Origin: Nemania diffusa
Lineage: Eukaryota; Ascomycota; Sordariomycetes; Xylariales; Xylariaceae
Assembly: GCA_038501195.1 (NCBI GenBank)
Contig: JBBPUQ010000001.1
Span: 1,488,001-1,552,000, forward strand
Length of the DNA: 64,000 nucleotides
Direction: 5' to 3'
Positions 37,141 to 50,688 of this stretch are shown here, in pieces. The notes under the pieces were generated by a model. That model was not told the origin of the DNA and ran no database searches. It saw only the letters and a list, made by a program, of their open reading frames with translations. The position numbers and the translations under genes are program-made. The number at the start of each line of letters is the position of its first letter. Within the stretch, counting starts at the first letter, position 1.

Positions 37141-38410
37141 AAAAACATTTTTTTAACTAGTATTTTTAAACTATTTAGTTTAAATTTATTGTTGAAATAT
37201 TTATATAATAAAAAATTAGTTTTTAATTTTATTTTTTAAATACAAGCTTATAAGCATTAATATTAAAATCTAAAAACCGGTTGTTTAAATTATTTATTAT
37301 TATTATATTATAGTTAAAGTATATTAATTATTCGCTATTTTTAACCTGCTTTATTAAAAGCTTTAAATAATAAATTATAATTTAAAAAAACCTATTTATA
37401 TTTTTTTTCAATTTTTTAATAAAGTGTTAAGTTTAGTTAATTATTTGTAAAATTTAGTCGAAAATATTACATGTTTTATTATTTGTTGTTTTTATTTCTT
37501 TTATAATTTCGTTTATTTTATTTACTACTGCTTTAATTTTATTTATATAATTACAAATTATAATTAAAAAGCTAACAAAAATTTAGCTAAAACAAATTTT
37601 TTTAAGTTTTAAAAACTGTTTCAATTTATTTTTTAATATTTTTATTATTATTAATTTAGCTAATGCTGCAAATATTAAATAATAGCACTAAAAAATTTAA
37701 TATAAAAGCTGCTATATTTAAAAACAAGCTAAGTTTGATTTAATTAGTTAAAAACATTTAAATGTTTTTTTAAGTTTTTAAACTTAAAAAAAAGTTATTT
37801 TTTACTAAAGCTAATATTATAATTAATATATATTTTGTATAAATAATAAAACTAGTTATAAACTAATATTTTATACTATATTTTTATACTTTGTTAATTA
37901 TTATAACTTTAGCATATAACTTAAATTTTTAAAATGTAAAAAAACTAAAACTTAGAATTTATATAATATACAAAATAGTTAAAAAGCATTTAAGTTCTAG
38001 TATATATTAGTAATAAAATTAATTAAGTTTAAAACAATAAAAAAAATACTTTATATTAATATACTTATTTTTATTATACTAATATTAATTATAAATATAG
38101 TTTATAAAATGTTTAGTACGTTTTTAATTTATATTTTTAACTTTTTAATATAGTTAGTAGCTAAAATGTTTTATGTTGCAGCAGTATAAATATAACTATT
38201 TATGTTTTTAAAAAGCATTAATTAACAGTTATTTTTTAAATTTAATATACTATTTAATTAAAACTATTAAATTTTTTTGCAGTTTGTAAATTTTATATAT
38301 TAGTTAATTATATATTACTTTTTAACTAGCTATTATATAGGTTTAGCTATTAATAACTTTTTGTTACTTTTTAGTTCATTTAATAAAATAGTAAATATTA
38401 TTTAGTTAGC

Positions 38411-38431
38411 TTTTTTTTTTTTTTTTTTTTT
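38411..38431. repeat. T21 run
   Basis: Twenty-one consecutive T after TTAGC. Confidence 0.9.
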
Positions 38432-41400
38432 GTTTATATTATATTTAATTTAGTTTAAGATTTGTTTAAAGCAGTTTACTTGTTATTATATTAAAATCTT
38501 AAATAATACTAGAAACTTTTTTTTAACTGTTATATTAGCAAACGCTATTAAATATAAACTAGATTATATAACTAATAATATTTATATTGTTTTAACTATT
38601 ACTAATTTAATATTAATATATGTTTTAATATAATTACTAATTATAACAGTATTTTTTAAAATCGACTTAATTTTGTAAAAAAATACAAGTACTTGATTTA
38701 GTTTTTAATACAATATTTACAAATATTATTTATTTGTATTAAATATTAGCAGCTATTTTTACATTATAGTTACATTATATACTTTTAAAAACAGTAATGT
38801 TTTAACTATATTGTTAATTATAAATATATTTATTACAACTTAGTACTTTATCGATTTAAAAAATACTTTTAATTTAATTTAAATTAGTTTAGCTAATTGT
38901 TTATATATTTTTTTTTATATTATGCTATTTTTAATATAGCATTAATTAATAATTGCATAGTTTATTTCGATTAATTTATACAATTTTTATATTATAAATT
39001 TTATTGTATTAAATAGTTATAAAATATAAAGATTATTTATTTAATTTTAAAAATGAATTTTTATATTTTAATAAAAAAATAAATTGTTATATAGCTAAAC
39101 ATAAATAATTAAAAAAAAAAAATTTTAAACTTGGTTATTTGAAGTAAAAAAGTGTAATATATGTACTATATTAAAAAAAGTACTTTATATATTTTATATA
39201 TTTTGTATGTTTTGCTAGTTTATTAGCTAGTACTTTTTACTACTTTATAAGTTTTAAGCTATTTTATTTTATAAAATTTAATATTTTTTATTTAAACTAA
39301 GCGTTGTTTTTACTAAGTTTATAACTTTTGTTATAATTTAAGTAATAAATAATAAATATAAAGTAACTTTTTATTTTTAATTTATTAGTTATTTTTTATA
39401 ATAATATAATTTTGTAAATATATATAATTTACAAATGATTAAGTGAAGCAATATATTAAAAATTATAAAAGTAAAACTAGTTTTTATTTTATAATAGTAA
39501 ATATATTTTAAATTTAAAATTTTTATAGAAATTATGGACTTTTTTAAATAATGTTGTTTGTTGTTTTAATTATTTTATATACTAAAGTTTTTTAGCTTTT
39601 TAAATCTTTGTAAACTGTGAATTTAAAAAAAGTAATTTTGTAGCTTTAGTTTTAAATATAATTGTTGAATTAATTGAAAAATAATTTATTGTTATAAATA
39701 AACAAAAAATATTAATATAAAAAAGCAAAAATACTATATAAAAAGTAATATAAAACTATAAAAACAAAAAAGCTAAAAGTATTTATAACTTATTTAATAA
39801 ATTGCTTTTTAAATATTAAATTATATACTAAGTTATTAAATCAAAAGCTAGCAAACTAAAAATTAAACAGTTAAAACTTAAGTTTTAACTAAAACTTAAT
39901 ATTTATAAATTTTAGCAGATTATTCAAGCAGCGATTTTAATTAAATAAAACAATTTAAATACAAAGTCGGCAGTTTTAATTTCAAAACATTGCTTAATTA
40001 TTTAATTAACATTTCTATTAATAAATAGTAATAATACAATAAATCCGACTAGTTTAAATAATATTTATAATATAATTATTAAATTTAGTAACTATTATTA
40101 AAAAAGATATTTTTTAGAAATAAATTTTATATAACTTATGTGTAAAATACTTAGTTTTTAAAATATTGTATATTATAAGCAAATTATTTATAACAGCAAC
40201 TTTATTAAAACTTTTAATAACAAACTAGACTTTGGTTTTAGTTTTTATTACAGTATAAAAGATTAAATTGCATTAATTTCTAAAGTTTAAAATGTTGTTT
40301 TTAAAAAGAAAAAACATTATAACACAAAAAGCTAAGTATTAATAAATAAGCAGTTTATAAAATTGTTTTTTTTATGTTTATATACAATTTTAAAGCAAAT
40401 AAAAACTAGTTATTTAGGACTATTTATACTATAGTATAGTTCAAATATATTAAGTTTTTTAAATAAGCTTTTTATTATTTTAAATAACAAAGTAAAGTTT
40501 AATAAAGCTAGCAATTAAACATTGTTTAAGTTTGTAAGCTCATTTTTTTTTAGGGATTTTTATAAAAGTAAATTTTAAACAAAAAAACTATTTAAATTTA
40601 TATTAATAATTCAAAATATTTTGCTGTATATACTAAGTGTTTAAAACAACAATATTAACAAACTTTATTAAATATTTATAAACAATAAAATAGTACTTAT
40701 TTTAATAAACTTTGTTAACAATTGTATAAAAAGAAATTATTATAATACTAGTTTTTATATTTTTTTATTAAAAAAGTACAAACTAAACAACTTTTGAAAA
40801 AGAAATTTAGTTACTTTAAATTTTTACTAAACACTTTTTAATAATACAGCTTTTTTTATTAACAAGTTAAAAAGAAATTTTTTAAATTTTAGATTTTTAT
40901 TTTATAAATTTGTAAATAAATAATAAAAAAATAATTTATAATAAAAATCTTATAAAAATAAACGCTATAATATAAAACTAATACTATATAATACTATATA
41001 AAATAATGTTAATTAATAGTTATTTTATAAATACAAAGTTTTAAAGTTAAAATTTTTAGTTTTTAAAAAACAAAAACTTGTAAAATTTAAAAACTTCAAT
41101 AACTAAAGCATTGTTATTTTTTATTCGAAATGTTTAATTAATACTATAGAATAGGTTTGCTATTTATAAATGTCGAGTTTATTAAATAAATAAACAGAAT
41201 CAGGTTTTTTACAATAGTATTTTTTTTTATTTAGTTGTTTTTTAACTTTTATATTTTTTGTTTTTAACTTATTTTAGTTATTTAAAAAAAAAAATTCTGC
41301 TTTATTTTTTATTTTTAAATATAAGTTTTATATAATTAAAGTTATATTTATAACTTATTTATTTAATACTTTACAACTTTATTTTTTTATTTAAGTTTAT

Positions 41401-41670
41401 TACTAATAACTAAGTTAAACTAATATATATAAAGCTATAAAACTATTAAAAATATTGTAAAGCATATATAAAACTGCTATTATTATATACATTTATTATT
41501 AATAGCACTTTTTTTTTACTTTTTAACTAAATAATTTATTTAAATAAGCTTTTTTATTTTAATATTTAGTTTAAATTGCATTTATATTTATGTTTTTTTG
41601 TTCACTTTATATATTTGTAAAGTAGTAAAATTACTATAGTAAATAGTTTATACTTTTAAAAACCCATGTG

Positions 41671-41687
41671 TTTTTTTTTTTTTTTTT
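41671..41687. repeat. T17 run
   Basis: Seventeen consecutive T after CCCATGTG, followed by AGCTAAAAG. Confidence 0.9.
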
Positions 41688-42894
41688 AGCTAAAAGAATC
41701 TTAACTTATTTATAGCTTTACTGTACTTACTATATATTTTTAAAAAATAAAAATAACTTTATATATAATATAACTTTTAAAGCTTAGTAGCTTTTTTTTA
41801 TAAACTTAGATCTCGAGCTATATAATAGCTCAATAAACTAAAAACAGCGTTTCACTTTTACTAAAGTTAATAGTTTATATTATAGTTTGTACTAGCAATA
41901 CTAGAAAATATAAAATTTGTTATAAAATAAACTATGAAATAAAAACATATAATAACTTTTGTAAATACTTAATAACTTATATTTTAATTAATTAATTAAA
42001 CTAAAACATATATACTGCTTTTAAATAAAAATTGTAAACTTTTTAATTTAAAAAATGTTATATTTATTATAACAAAATTAATTTGTTAAATAGTAATAAT
42101 AAGTGCTTTTAGTAGCTTTATTTATAAATTTTTAAAGTAACTTAAGCTAACTTTATATTTTAGTATTTATAGCTTTTTTATAAAAAAAAACCTAGTTAAA
42201 AATTGTTGTTATATTATAAAGCTTTGTTAATTGTATAAAAATAGTATTTAATTATAAACTTTTAATATAAAACTGCTAGTTTTTTTTTCAAGTAGTTAAT
42301 AAAGTCCTGTTTTAACTTTTTTTAAGTTTTTAAGTTTTAAGTAGTTTTTAGTAAGCTTTTTATAGCTATATAGCGTTTAAAACATAGTATTGCTTTAGTT
42401 TGTTTTAGCAGAGTTATAATTTAAAACATGTATTTTAAGTTTGTAAATAGCTACTTTATAATATTTCAACAATTAGCTATGTTTATTGCTGTTTAAATGT
42501 TATATAATAGCAAATAGTAGATTTAGTTTAAAAAATAGCTTGTGTTTTTTATAATAAAGAATAAATTAATTGTTAAAACTTTATAAAAATAAAATAATAA
42601 AATAAACTAAATTAGATTTTTTATTTTATATTTTTTTAAACTTAATAGTTTTTTAAATTTTAAACTTTTTATATAGTATAAATATAACAAAGCTAGTTTA
42701 TTAAAGCGATTTTTTTAATAACTGCTTTAGTAATTGTTTAGTACTGCTTGCAGCTTGTACTAAAATATTTTATAGCAAATAAATTAGTTAAGCTATATTT
42801 TCTTTTGTTACAACAGCAGTAATATAAAAGATATAACAAGCTTTTACTAAGTGTAAAAAAGCTGCAGTTGTTAGCAAATTCAAAGTTGCTTTTA

Positions 42895-43740
42895 TATTTG
42901 TACTTGTAAATTGTAACATAACAAGTTTTTATATACTATTTTTTTTAAAAAGTAGTTTTTAGTTAAATTTATTACAATTTTTTTTATTAAAACTTTTTTT
43001 TTATAGCTTATATATATTAGTAATATTATTATTATATATAGTTTATATTAAATACTTATAAGTTAAAACATAGCAATAAATAGTAGATTTTTTAAATACA
43101 TTTTTAAACATGTACAATATAATCTTTGTTTTTTTTTAGTAGCAATATTATAGTTTTATATATGCTGTTTTAATTTATGTTACAATTGCTATATCTTAGT
43201 TTAAATAATATCTGTGTTGTTTTAAAGTGCTGTTAATTTAGCTTGATTAACATGTTATAATTTGATATTTTCTAATTCTACAGCCTATTGTGCTCATTTT
43301 TCGCAGTACTTTTCAAAAGTAGTAGTATTTAGTAGAAATATACTTAGTGTTCTCGTTATTTTTTAATAAAGTAGAGCTTAAAAAACACACACAATTAAGT
43401 TTCAAGCAAAAATTTTAAATAAATCTTGCTTTAAAATAGTAGCGTTGTAATTATATATATAATATTTAGTAACTATATTAAAGTTTTTTTTGTTAGCTAG
43501 CAATTTGATTTTTTTTAAACTAGCTTTTGCTTATATAATTTATTTTGTTAGCTGAATTTAAAAAGGAAAAAAAAGAAGTAAAAGTGGACTCTTTTTATAA
43601 TTTTTGTTTATAAAGTGTAATTAGTAAAAACTATTTAAAAAGCTTATTTATAGTTTTTAGCTTATATTATTTGTTATATTAAAGTAACTAGTATATAAAA
43701 GCTTATAATTAAACGTTACTAGTTGTTTATTAATATAAAA
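42895..43740 (-). pseudogene. Decayed coding block, coiled-coil-like
   Basis: Read on the minus strand from 43740 down, 282 codons hold about 19 stops. Open runs are 43530-43405 (42 codons), 43155-43066 (30) and 43047-42895 (51). The island 43260-43400 keeps CTCGTT, GAGC, CGCAG and AGCCTATTGTGCTC. The translation there includes TTTFEKYCEK, then TGA (Trp likely), AQ, TAG, AVELENIKL, a charged amphipathic stretch such as coiled coils have, followed by a Gln-rich part where TAA and TAG alternate with CAA and CAG. That alternation is what partial decay of Gln codons gives. Function unknown; a structural or gag-like protein is one possibility. Stop density alone is only modestly below chance. Confidence 0.42.
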
Positions 43741-44253
43741 CTATTAGTTATACTATTAAAACTAGTAATATTAACTAAGTTTAATTAGTATATAATAAAA
43801 GTTAAATATTAGTTATTTTAGTAACAAGTACTAGTATAAGTTATAAATGACTAAATTTTAAATTAATTTAACTCTTTTTTTAAGCTATAAAGTTTTAACC
43901 TAAGTCCAAGTTCTAGAAATTACTGTTATATATATGTAATTTATTCGCAAGTTATTTTGTTTGTTAAATTTAATAATAATATATTAAAACTTACAACTTA
44001 GCGTTTTATATAGTTTAATAAATCAATTTTTTAAAAGCAAAATGTAATTGCTTCAAGTTATATTATTTCAGTAAAAAGCTTTGTGTTTTTTTTTATTACT
44101 TGTTATTTTTTTTGTATTAGTTGCAATAGTTTTATTTGTAAAAACTGATTACTAACACAGTAAGTTTAAAAACTATTATATTTTTTTTATATATAAAATA
44201 TTTTAACTATTATAACATAACTACTGTTATAACTAAAGAGCTTACTAGTATAA
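43741..44253. other. No clear gene
   Basis: A spot at 43893-43950 keeps CTAAGTCCAAGTTCTAG, but no frame is convincing. Confidence 0.35.
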
Positions 44254-44688
44254 ATAAATCTATTTTATTTTAGAATTAATGTTTTGTTTAAAAATAAGCT
44301 ATTGTTTTTTATAAAATTACAAAAGATTTATATTAATAACACTGTTAATAGTGTTAAAAGCAATAACAATTTTAACGATTTAACTAATACAGTTAATAAC
44401 AATATTAGTTTATTTTAAAATAAAGCTGCTAATAACTTTAAAAATATTATTAATAACAATATAAAACAACTTATTAACTTAGTTTATTTTTTACAATAAT
44501 ATTTATTATATATTACAAACTATTGTTAAAGTGTTTATATTTTAAATGTAGCAATGTTAAATATATTATACAATATTACTAATTGTACAGTTTCTGCAGC
44601 ACTAAATATTTGTTAATTTTTATTGCTTTTTATAAATAGTTAATTTTTAATAAATAGTTTGAATTTTTTTATAATTTTGTTTAATTAG
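44254..44688 (+). pseudogene. Decayed coding block, Asn-rich
   Basis: 144 codons from 44254 to TAG 44686 contain five stops (44416, 44497, 44527, 44614, 44641), all TAA, against about 17 expected. 54 codons are open at the start. The middle reads NNTVNSVKSNNNFNDLT, with one GAT left among many AAT/AAC. If Asn stands for former Asp (GAT to AAT on the plus strand by C-to-T change on the other), the original would have been acidic. Later text includes VAMLNILYNITNCTVSAAL. A short inverted repeat (44337-44343 with 44350-44356) lies inside. No known family. One of the better-supported relics. Confidence 0.47.
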
Positions 44689-45468
44689 TTTTTTTTTTTT
44701 TAGTATATTAATATAACAAACTTTTTATTTGTTATTATTTAAAATATAATTAAATATATTAATAATTTATTTTTAGTTATATTTTTGTTTTATTTTTTTA
44801 GCTTTGTAGTTTGTGCTTTATTGGTTTTTTTTAGAATTATTAACCTTTTTTTTATTTGCGAAAAGTATATAAGTAATTACAAAAAGATCGTTTTAGCTTA
44901 AATGCTTTTTGTTTGCTTTGTATGTTTATTTTTTGCTGTTGCTAGTGTTTTTATTATATTAGTTGCTAAAAAAAGAGCTATTAAAATTAACAATGTTAGC
45001 AAATAGTTCGGAGTTTTTACTTATAAAAAAATAAAGTTTATTGTAATTTTTTAAACTATGTTTGTAGTTATATTTATAAATATTTTTTTTTAGATTATTT
45101 TTTATTTATATTAGTTTTAGTAAAACAATATAAAATTTTTATAACGTTTATAACTAATGCTTTTATAGTTATTATATATATTTTTTTTATAGCTAGCTCT
45201 AAAATAACTAAAGTTTATTTTTATTAAAGTTTTAGTTATTGCAAAATTTACTATATTTATAATTAAATAAATTAAAAAGTTTTAAAGTTTTAAAATAAAT
45301 TAACTAAGTTATAAATTAAAAAAGTTAATAAAATGTTTTAATTAAGTAAAATTTTTTACTTATTAAGTTTATGTTTAGTTAATAGTATATAGTACGTTAT
45401 AATTAAAATAGTTGTATTTAATTTATAAATAAACATAAGCAATTATATTTGTTGCTTTTTTGTTTTAG

Positions 45469-45771
45469 TGTTTTAAAAATACGAGATTTATTGTTTTTTT
45501 TTTTTGCTTTTTGTATTTTCTGCTAAAAAAGTTTATTTTTGTTTTTGAGTTTGTAGTAAACAGAGGTTATAACGATCTATTTTTTAAACAGGTTTTTAGT
45601 TAGTTGCTTATACTATAAAAGTAGTTCGAATTTAAAGTTTAATTAGTTCTATATATAAATAAAAGTAGTAATTCTGCTATAGTTTTTTTAAATATTAAAA
45701 AAAAAAAAGTGTAATATAGAGTAGAAGTTTTATTATATAATTTACTATTATAGTTAAACTATAAAATATTG
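45469..45771 (+). pseudogene. Possible decayed coding block
   Basis: From 45469, 44 codons are open to TAG 45601. Further stops are TAA 45616, TAG 45622, TAA 45640, TAA 45712 and TAG 45751, six in 101 codons. GC-richer codons are kept (GAG, AGA GGT, GAT CTA, CAG), translating FEFVVNRGYNDLFFKQVFS and, after the stops, YINKSSNSAIVFL. The first part of the run is a T-rich tract that encodes Phe and inflates the length. No motif recognised. Confidence 0.35.
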
Positions 45772-48700
45772 CTAAGTTTAATTTTTTCAATTTTATAATT
45801 TTAATAATTTTTAAACTTTGTTTGTTTTTTATAACTTTATATTTTTATTAAACGAAACTTTATACTTAAAATAAACTTGAAATTATATACTTTGTTTTAT
45901 TTTAGCTTTTTATAGCAATATTTATATCTATTTTGTTTTATTTATTATTTGCAAAGCTATAATAAAAAAGCTTAGCTACTAATAAAAGTTAAAAAATATA
46001 TTAATAAATAAAGCTTAAAAAATTTTGATATAATATATATATAGTTTTATAATAGTTTTTATATATATACAAATTACAAATTACTTTTTGCTTTACTTAT
46101 TTTGTTCTTTTAATTATTAATTACAAAACAATCTATATTGTCGAAAATTTTTTACTTTATTTTATTAAACTTTGTTAAAATTTAGAAGTTACATAAAACT
46201 TTCAAATGTTGTATTAAATGTTTTCGTTTGTTTAATAATATACAGAATATTATAATTTCATTTTTTTTTACTGTTGTATTATAATGTATGTTTTTAGTTA
46301 TATTTAGCTCTTTTTTCGCTTTAAGTATTTTTATATTTTATGTTTATATATAGCTATAGCTTTTAAGTAGAACTTTAGTTGAGCTTTTTTGCTTTTATGT
46401 TAAACATGTTTCAAAAAATGATTTAGCTAGTTATTTCTGCAGTTTAACAATTTTTTACAAAATAAACAATTAAAACAAATCTTATTTAAACTGTAAAATT
46501 TAAAATTGTTTAATTAAATTATTTAAAAAAAAGTAGCAAAGCGTAATATATTAATATATATTGTTTTAAATGTTTTAACTTTGTTTATTTAAGTTTATTA
46601 TAGTTAAGCTAAATATACTTGAACTACTTTTAGTTTAAATAGCTTTTTAGAACCGAGTTTTGAAATTTTTTCGATTTAAGCTATAGTAAGAATTTAACGA
46701 TGTTTACATCAACTCTTTTTTTATCCGAAAACAGTGCATTTAAAAACAGTACATTTAAGTTTAGTACGAAAGTATTTTAAATATTAAAAAGAATTTTAGC
46801 AAGCAAAAATAAAAACGTTTTTATTATTAACTAGTAACTATATAAGCTAAAATTAAAAAATTTATACTAGCTAAAAAATGCTATGTAATTATAATTGAAA
46901 TTATTTAAAATATTTGCTATTAAATATATATATATAAAAAAGTAAAAAGTATTAAAAACAAGCTAAATCTTTTTAATTTATACAATTTAATTTAAATTAA
47001 ATTAAAGTTTAACTAGTTTTTAAAACAATAAATAATTATTTAAAGTTATATAAAATCTAGTAAATATTTAAGCTAAAAATTAAAAAATATTGTTAGCTGC
47101 TTTAACAAATTTTTAGCAACTAATTAAATATATATTGTTATTTTAATTACTTAAGTTTTAAATATATAAAATAATAACATTTATATTTTATTAGTACTTA
47201 AAAATAAACATGAAACTATTATATTATATAAAGAACTAAATTTTAAACAAAATTTTTTATATAGCTAATATTAGTACTTTTTAACTGTTAAAATATACAC
47301 TTTAAATATACAAATTTACTTTTTTTACTAAATATAAAACACTGTTAATATTTGGCTTAAAGCTCTGCTTTAAAACAGTATAAATATAGTTTTACTAAAA
47401 AGCAAAAATGCTATAAAACTTATAGTTTTTTATATAATGTAAAAAAGATTTAATAATTTAATATTACAGCTTTTTTTCTTTAATATCTTAAAAATGCTTA
47501 AAAATATAAAAGCAGCTTTTTTTGCAACAAATGTTTTTTAAAAGCCGAACTTTTTATTAATACGGCTTATATTATTTATTTTACAATGTTATATTATTAG
47601 CTGTAAATTAAGTAAATAGTAACATAAGTAAAATACCCTTTTCTAATGCACTATTTTATGCTCTCTATTGTTAAAATTAGCACTTTGAACTTTTAAACTT
47701 ACACTTTTATAGTTATTTTATTTATTTAAATATATTAATAATATATAAACTGTTAAAATAAAAAAAGCTTATTATTGAGCTATTTATAATTTAATTATAT
47801 TATTAATACTTTATTTTATATAACTTCTTAGTTTTTTTATATATAACTGTATTTAATTGTATACTATTTAATTAACTCTATATTAAAACGCTTAGTTTTT
47901 ATAATTTTTGCTTGTTTTTTTTAACTTTAGAACTTATAGCTTTATTTTTACTGCTTTAATTTATAGTCCAAAAAAGTAAAACGAATATATTTCGATAGTT
48001 TATTTTATATAACAATTTCTTTGTTATATATAGCTGCTTTTAAATTTAACTAAAGTTTTTTTTCAATTTTTTGTTTTATTAAGTATTTTCGCTTTAGCTT
48101 AAAATAATATACAATTTAATTAAGTTTTGATTTTTTTTGTATTTTTTGTATAAAATATTTAGAGTTTTCTTTTTCTATGTTTTTAGAGTTTTTTTTTGAA
48201 GTATTTTTATGTATAGCAATATACTAGCTTAAAAAGCAACACTAAATGTTAAATGTTATACCACTTGTAACAAACAGCTAAAAATAGTTTTAATAACAAG
48301 TACAAATATGCTAAAAGTTTAAAAATGCTATAAAATGAAATAAATATATTATAATATTTTTACAATAAAAAATATAAGTAGTATTCGACTTTTGTTTAGT
48401 TATTATATTTGCTAAAATAATAATATTTATAAAAAATTATATATTTAGTTTTAATAAAAACTATAAAAAAGCAATAAGTAGCTTATTTTAAACTAAGTAA
48501 AAAAGTAATAAAAGTTGTAAATGCTTTATAATATAAACTTTTTACAACTATATTTTAAGCTCAAAAACTAAATTTAAAGGTTTTTTCTAACTAAAAATTT
48601 AAACATTTATTAATAGTTTATTTTAAAAACAGGCTTGTTTTATAATATAGCTGCTATATTAATACAAGATTTATATTAAACTTTTAAAAAGTATATATAT

Positions 48701-50559
48701 AAAAAAATATTTAAATTAATATAAATATAGCTAATATTGCTATATTAGTTAAATAAATAGTAGTACAAAGTATTAAAAACTAATAAAACGCTTTTAAAAA
48801 TAAACTTTATTTAAACCCGCTTAAACTTATTTAATTTGTTTGCTTTTTAATTAATATATTAATTCTAGTTTTAGTTTAACAAGTTCAAGCACTAAAAAAT
48901 TTAACGTTAAGTAAAATTAAGTTCTGTTTGTAAAACTGCTATACAGCTTTTAAAGTCTGTTTGTTTAAACAAAAATGTGTGTATTTAATAAAACTTTTGT
49001 TTTTTAGCAATAATATATCAAATTTTAAATTTTTTATATATTAAAATAACTTTATATTAAAATTAAAAAAAACATCTAAGTTTGTAGTTAATAAAAACTT
49101 ACTAAGTTTTTTAGCTTTAACAATATTATTTAGTTTAAACTAATTGTAAATAGTAATATTAATTCTAAAACAACTTAGAAAGTTTTTTTTAAGCTTAAAA
49201 AAAAAAGTTCTTTTTTTATTAACACTTATTAATACTACTTAAACAGTAGTAAAATTGTTTAATTTCAACACTTTTTTTATTAAACTTTTTTTTCTAGTTT
49301 TAAATATCCGCTTTTTTTTTTAATTTTTAGTTTGAATTATATTTAAATAAAGTCTTAGTTAATTAATTAATTTTATAAATATAAAAATAAACTAAAGTTT
49401 AAAAAATAAATTGAGTTAAAAGTTAATTTGTTGTTTAAAAAAAGATTAAAAGCAGAAGTGAGCTTTTTTTAAAATTTAAAAATTTAGTAATATAGTAAAT
49501 ATTTAAAAAAAAATATCTATAAAAATGTTATAGCTACATTTTTAAACTGTTTAATTCTTTAAAGTATATTTTTAAAAATTTGTTCTAAAACTTAAATATA
49601 ATACAAACAGCTATATAAATATATTTTTAATTTTTAATAACTAATAATTAAAAATAACAAATAACTAGTAAAAAATCTAAAATAAGTTTAGTAAATATAA
49701 ACTACTAGCATATAATATATAGCTATAATAAATAAACGCTTAGCTATAACTAATATAACAAATCTAAAAGTTACTAGTTACTTAATTAAAACTAGTACTA
49801 CAGTAAATTTAATTACTAATTATTTAACTAAAACTAATATTAAGTAAAAAGCTATAGCTAGTATAATATATTTAAAAAATAACTAGTTACTTAATACTAA
49901 TATTATAAAATATATTAAAATCTAAAATTACTAGTTTTAAAAATTAAACAACTAAACAAAAGCTATAACATATAAATCCTTTTTTATAAATATATAAAAA
50001 GTGTTTTTAGCTATTTAGTAAAATATAAAAAAGCTAATCTAATTAAAATAAACATTGTTAATATTTATACTACAGTTTTTAATAAACTAATTAGTTTATA
50101 CCTTTGTTATAAAATTATTTACTTTTTTATTTATTTAGTTTTACTCCGTTTTGTTGTTAGTTTTACTTGCTATATTTAATATTTTATATTTATATAACAA
50201 AATAACAATCGCATAAATATTACACAACTAAAATTAGTAGTTTTTATAATTTATTTAACTTTTAATATTTTATTATTAACTATTTAAAACTATAGCGTAA
50301 AGAATATATAGCAAAAAACTACAGTTTTAATAATTATTAATATAACGCTACTATTTTTTAAAAGTAAAACTAACTTTTTCGCTAACTTTTTAAAAGTTCT
50401 GCTTTTAATATATTATTTAAACTATTACTAAGTTAAAAAAGTAGTTATTTTTAAAGCTCTAATATATTTAAGTTTTATATTAAAAAAAACCCGCTATAAC
50501 TAAATTAATTTATTTAAATATATTATAAGTTTTATTTATTAACAATACTAACTAACAAG
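45772..50559. other. No gene seen
   Basis: AT-rich. A slightly GC-richer spot at 46650-46770 (ACCGAG, TTCGATT, TATCCGAAAAC) could be another preserved fragment, but no frame was established. Confidence 0.4.
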
Positions 50560-50688
50560 TTAATATATACAAAAGCTGCTAAAGGACTTTTAACGCTTTT
50601 ATCTACTTCTTCATTTTTTCTATGTCGATTTTTCTAGACTTATTTTTATAGTCATTTCAGTACTTAATATGCTGTTTTTTCTTTATTA
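50560..50688 (-). pseudogene. Possible fragment, basic peptide
   Basis: On the minus strand, a short GC-richer patch reads RKNSILSTEMTIKISLEKST, then TAG, KK, TGA, RSR, TAA, KR, TAA, KSF. With Gln and Trp at the stops this would be a strongly basic tail like a nuclear localisation or DNA-binding segment. It is only 43 codons with four stops and cannot be assigned. A similar GTCGACATAGAAAA string recurs on the plus strand at 56884. Confidence 0.27.

Larger units (their letters stand above)
37141..42894. other. No gene seen
   Basis: Nearly 6 kb of AT-rich sequence with two T runs (38411, 41671). Small GC-richer spots at 39960-40040 and 41800-41860 (GATCTCGAGC) could not be read as genes. Confidence 0.4.

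Noticed and set aside
45618..45640. GTTCGAAT resembling a tRNA T-loop
   Set aside because: No paired acceptor, D or anticodon stems can be drawn around it. Similar TTCGA strings elsewhere also lack cloverleaf context.
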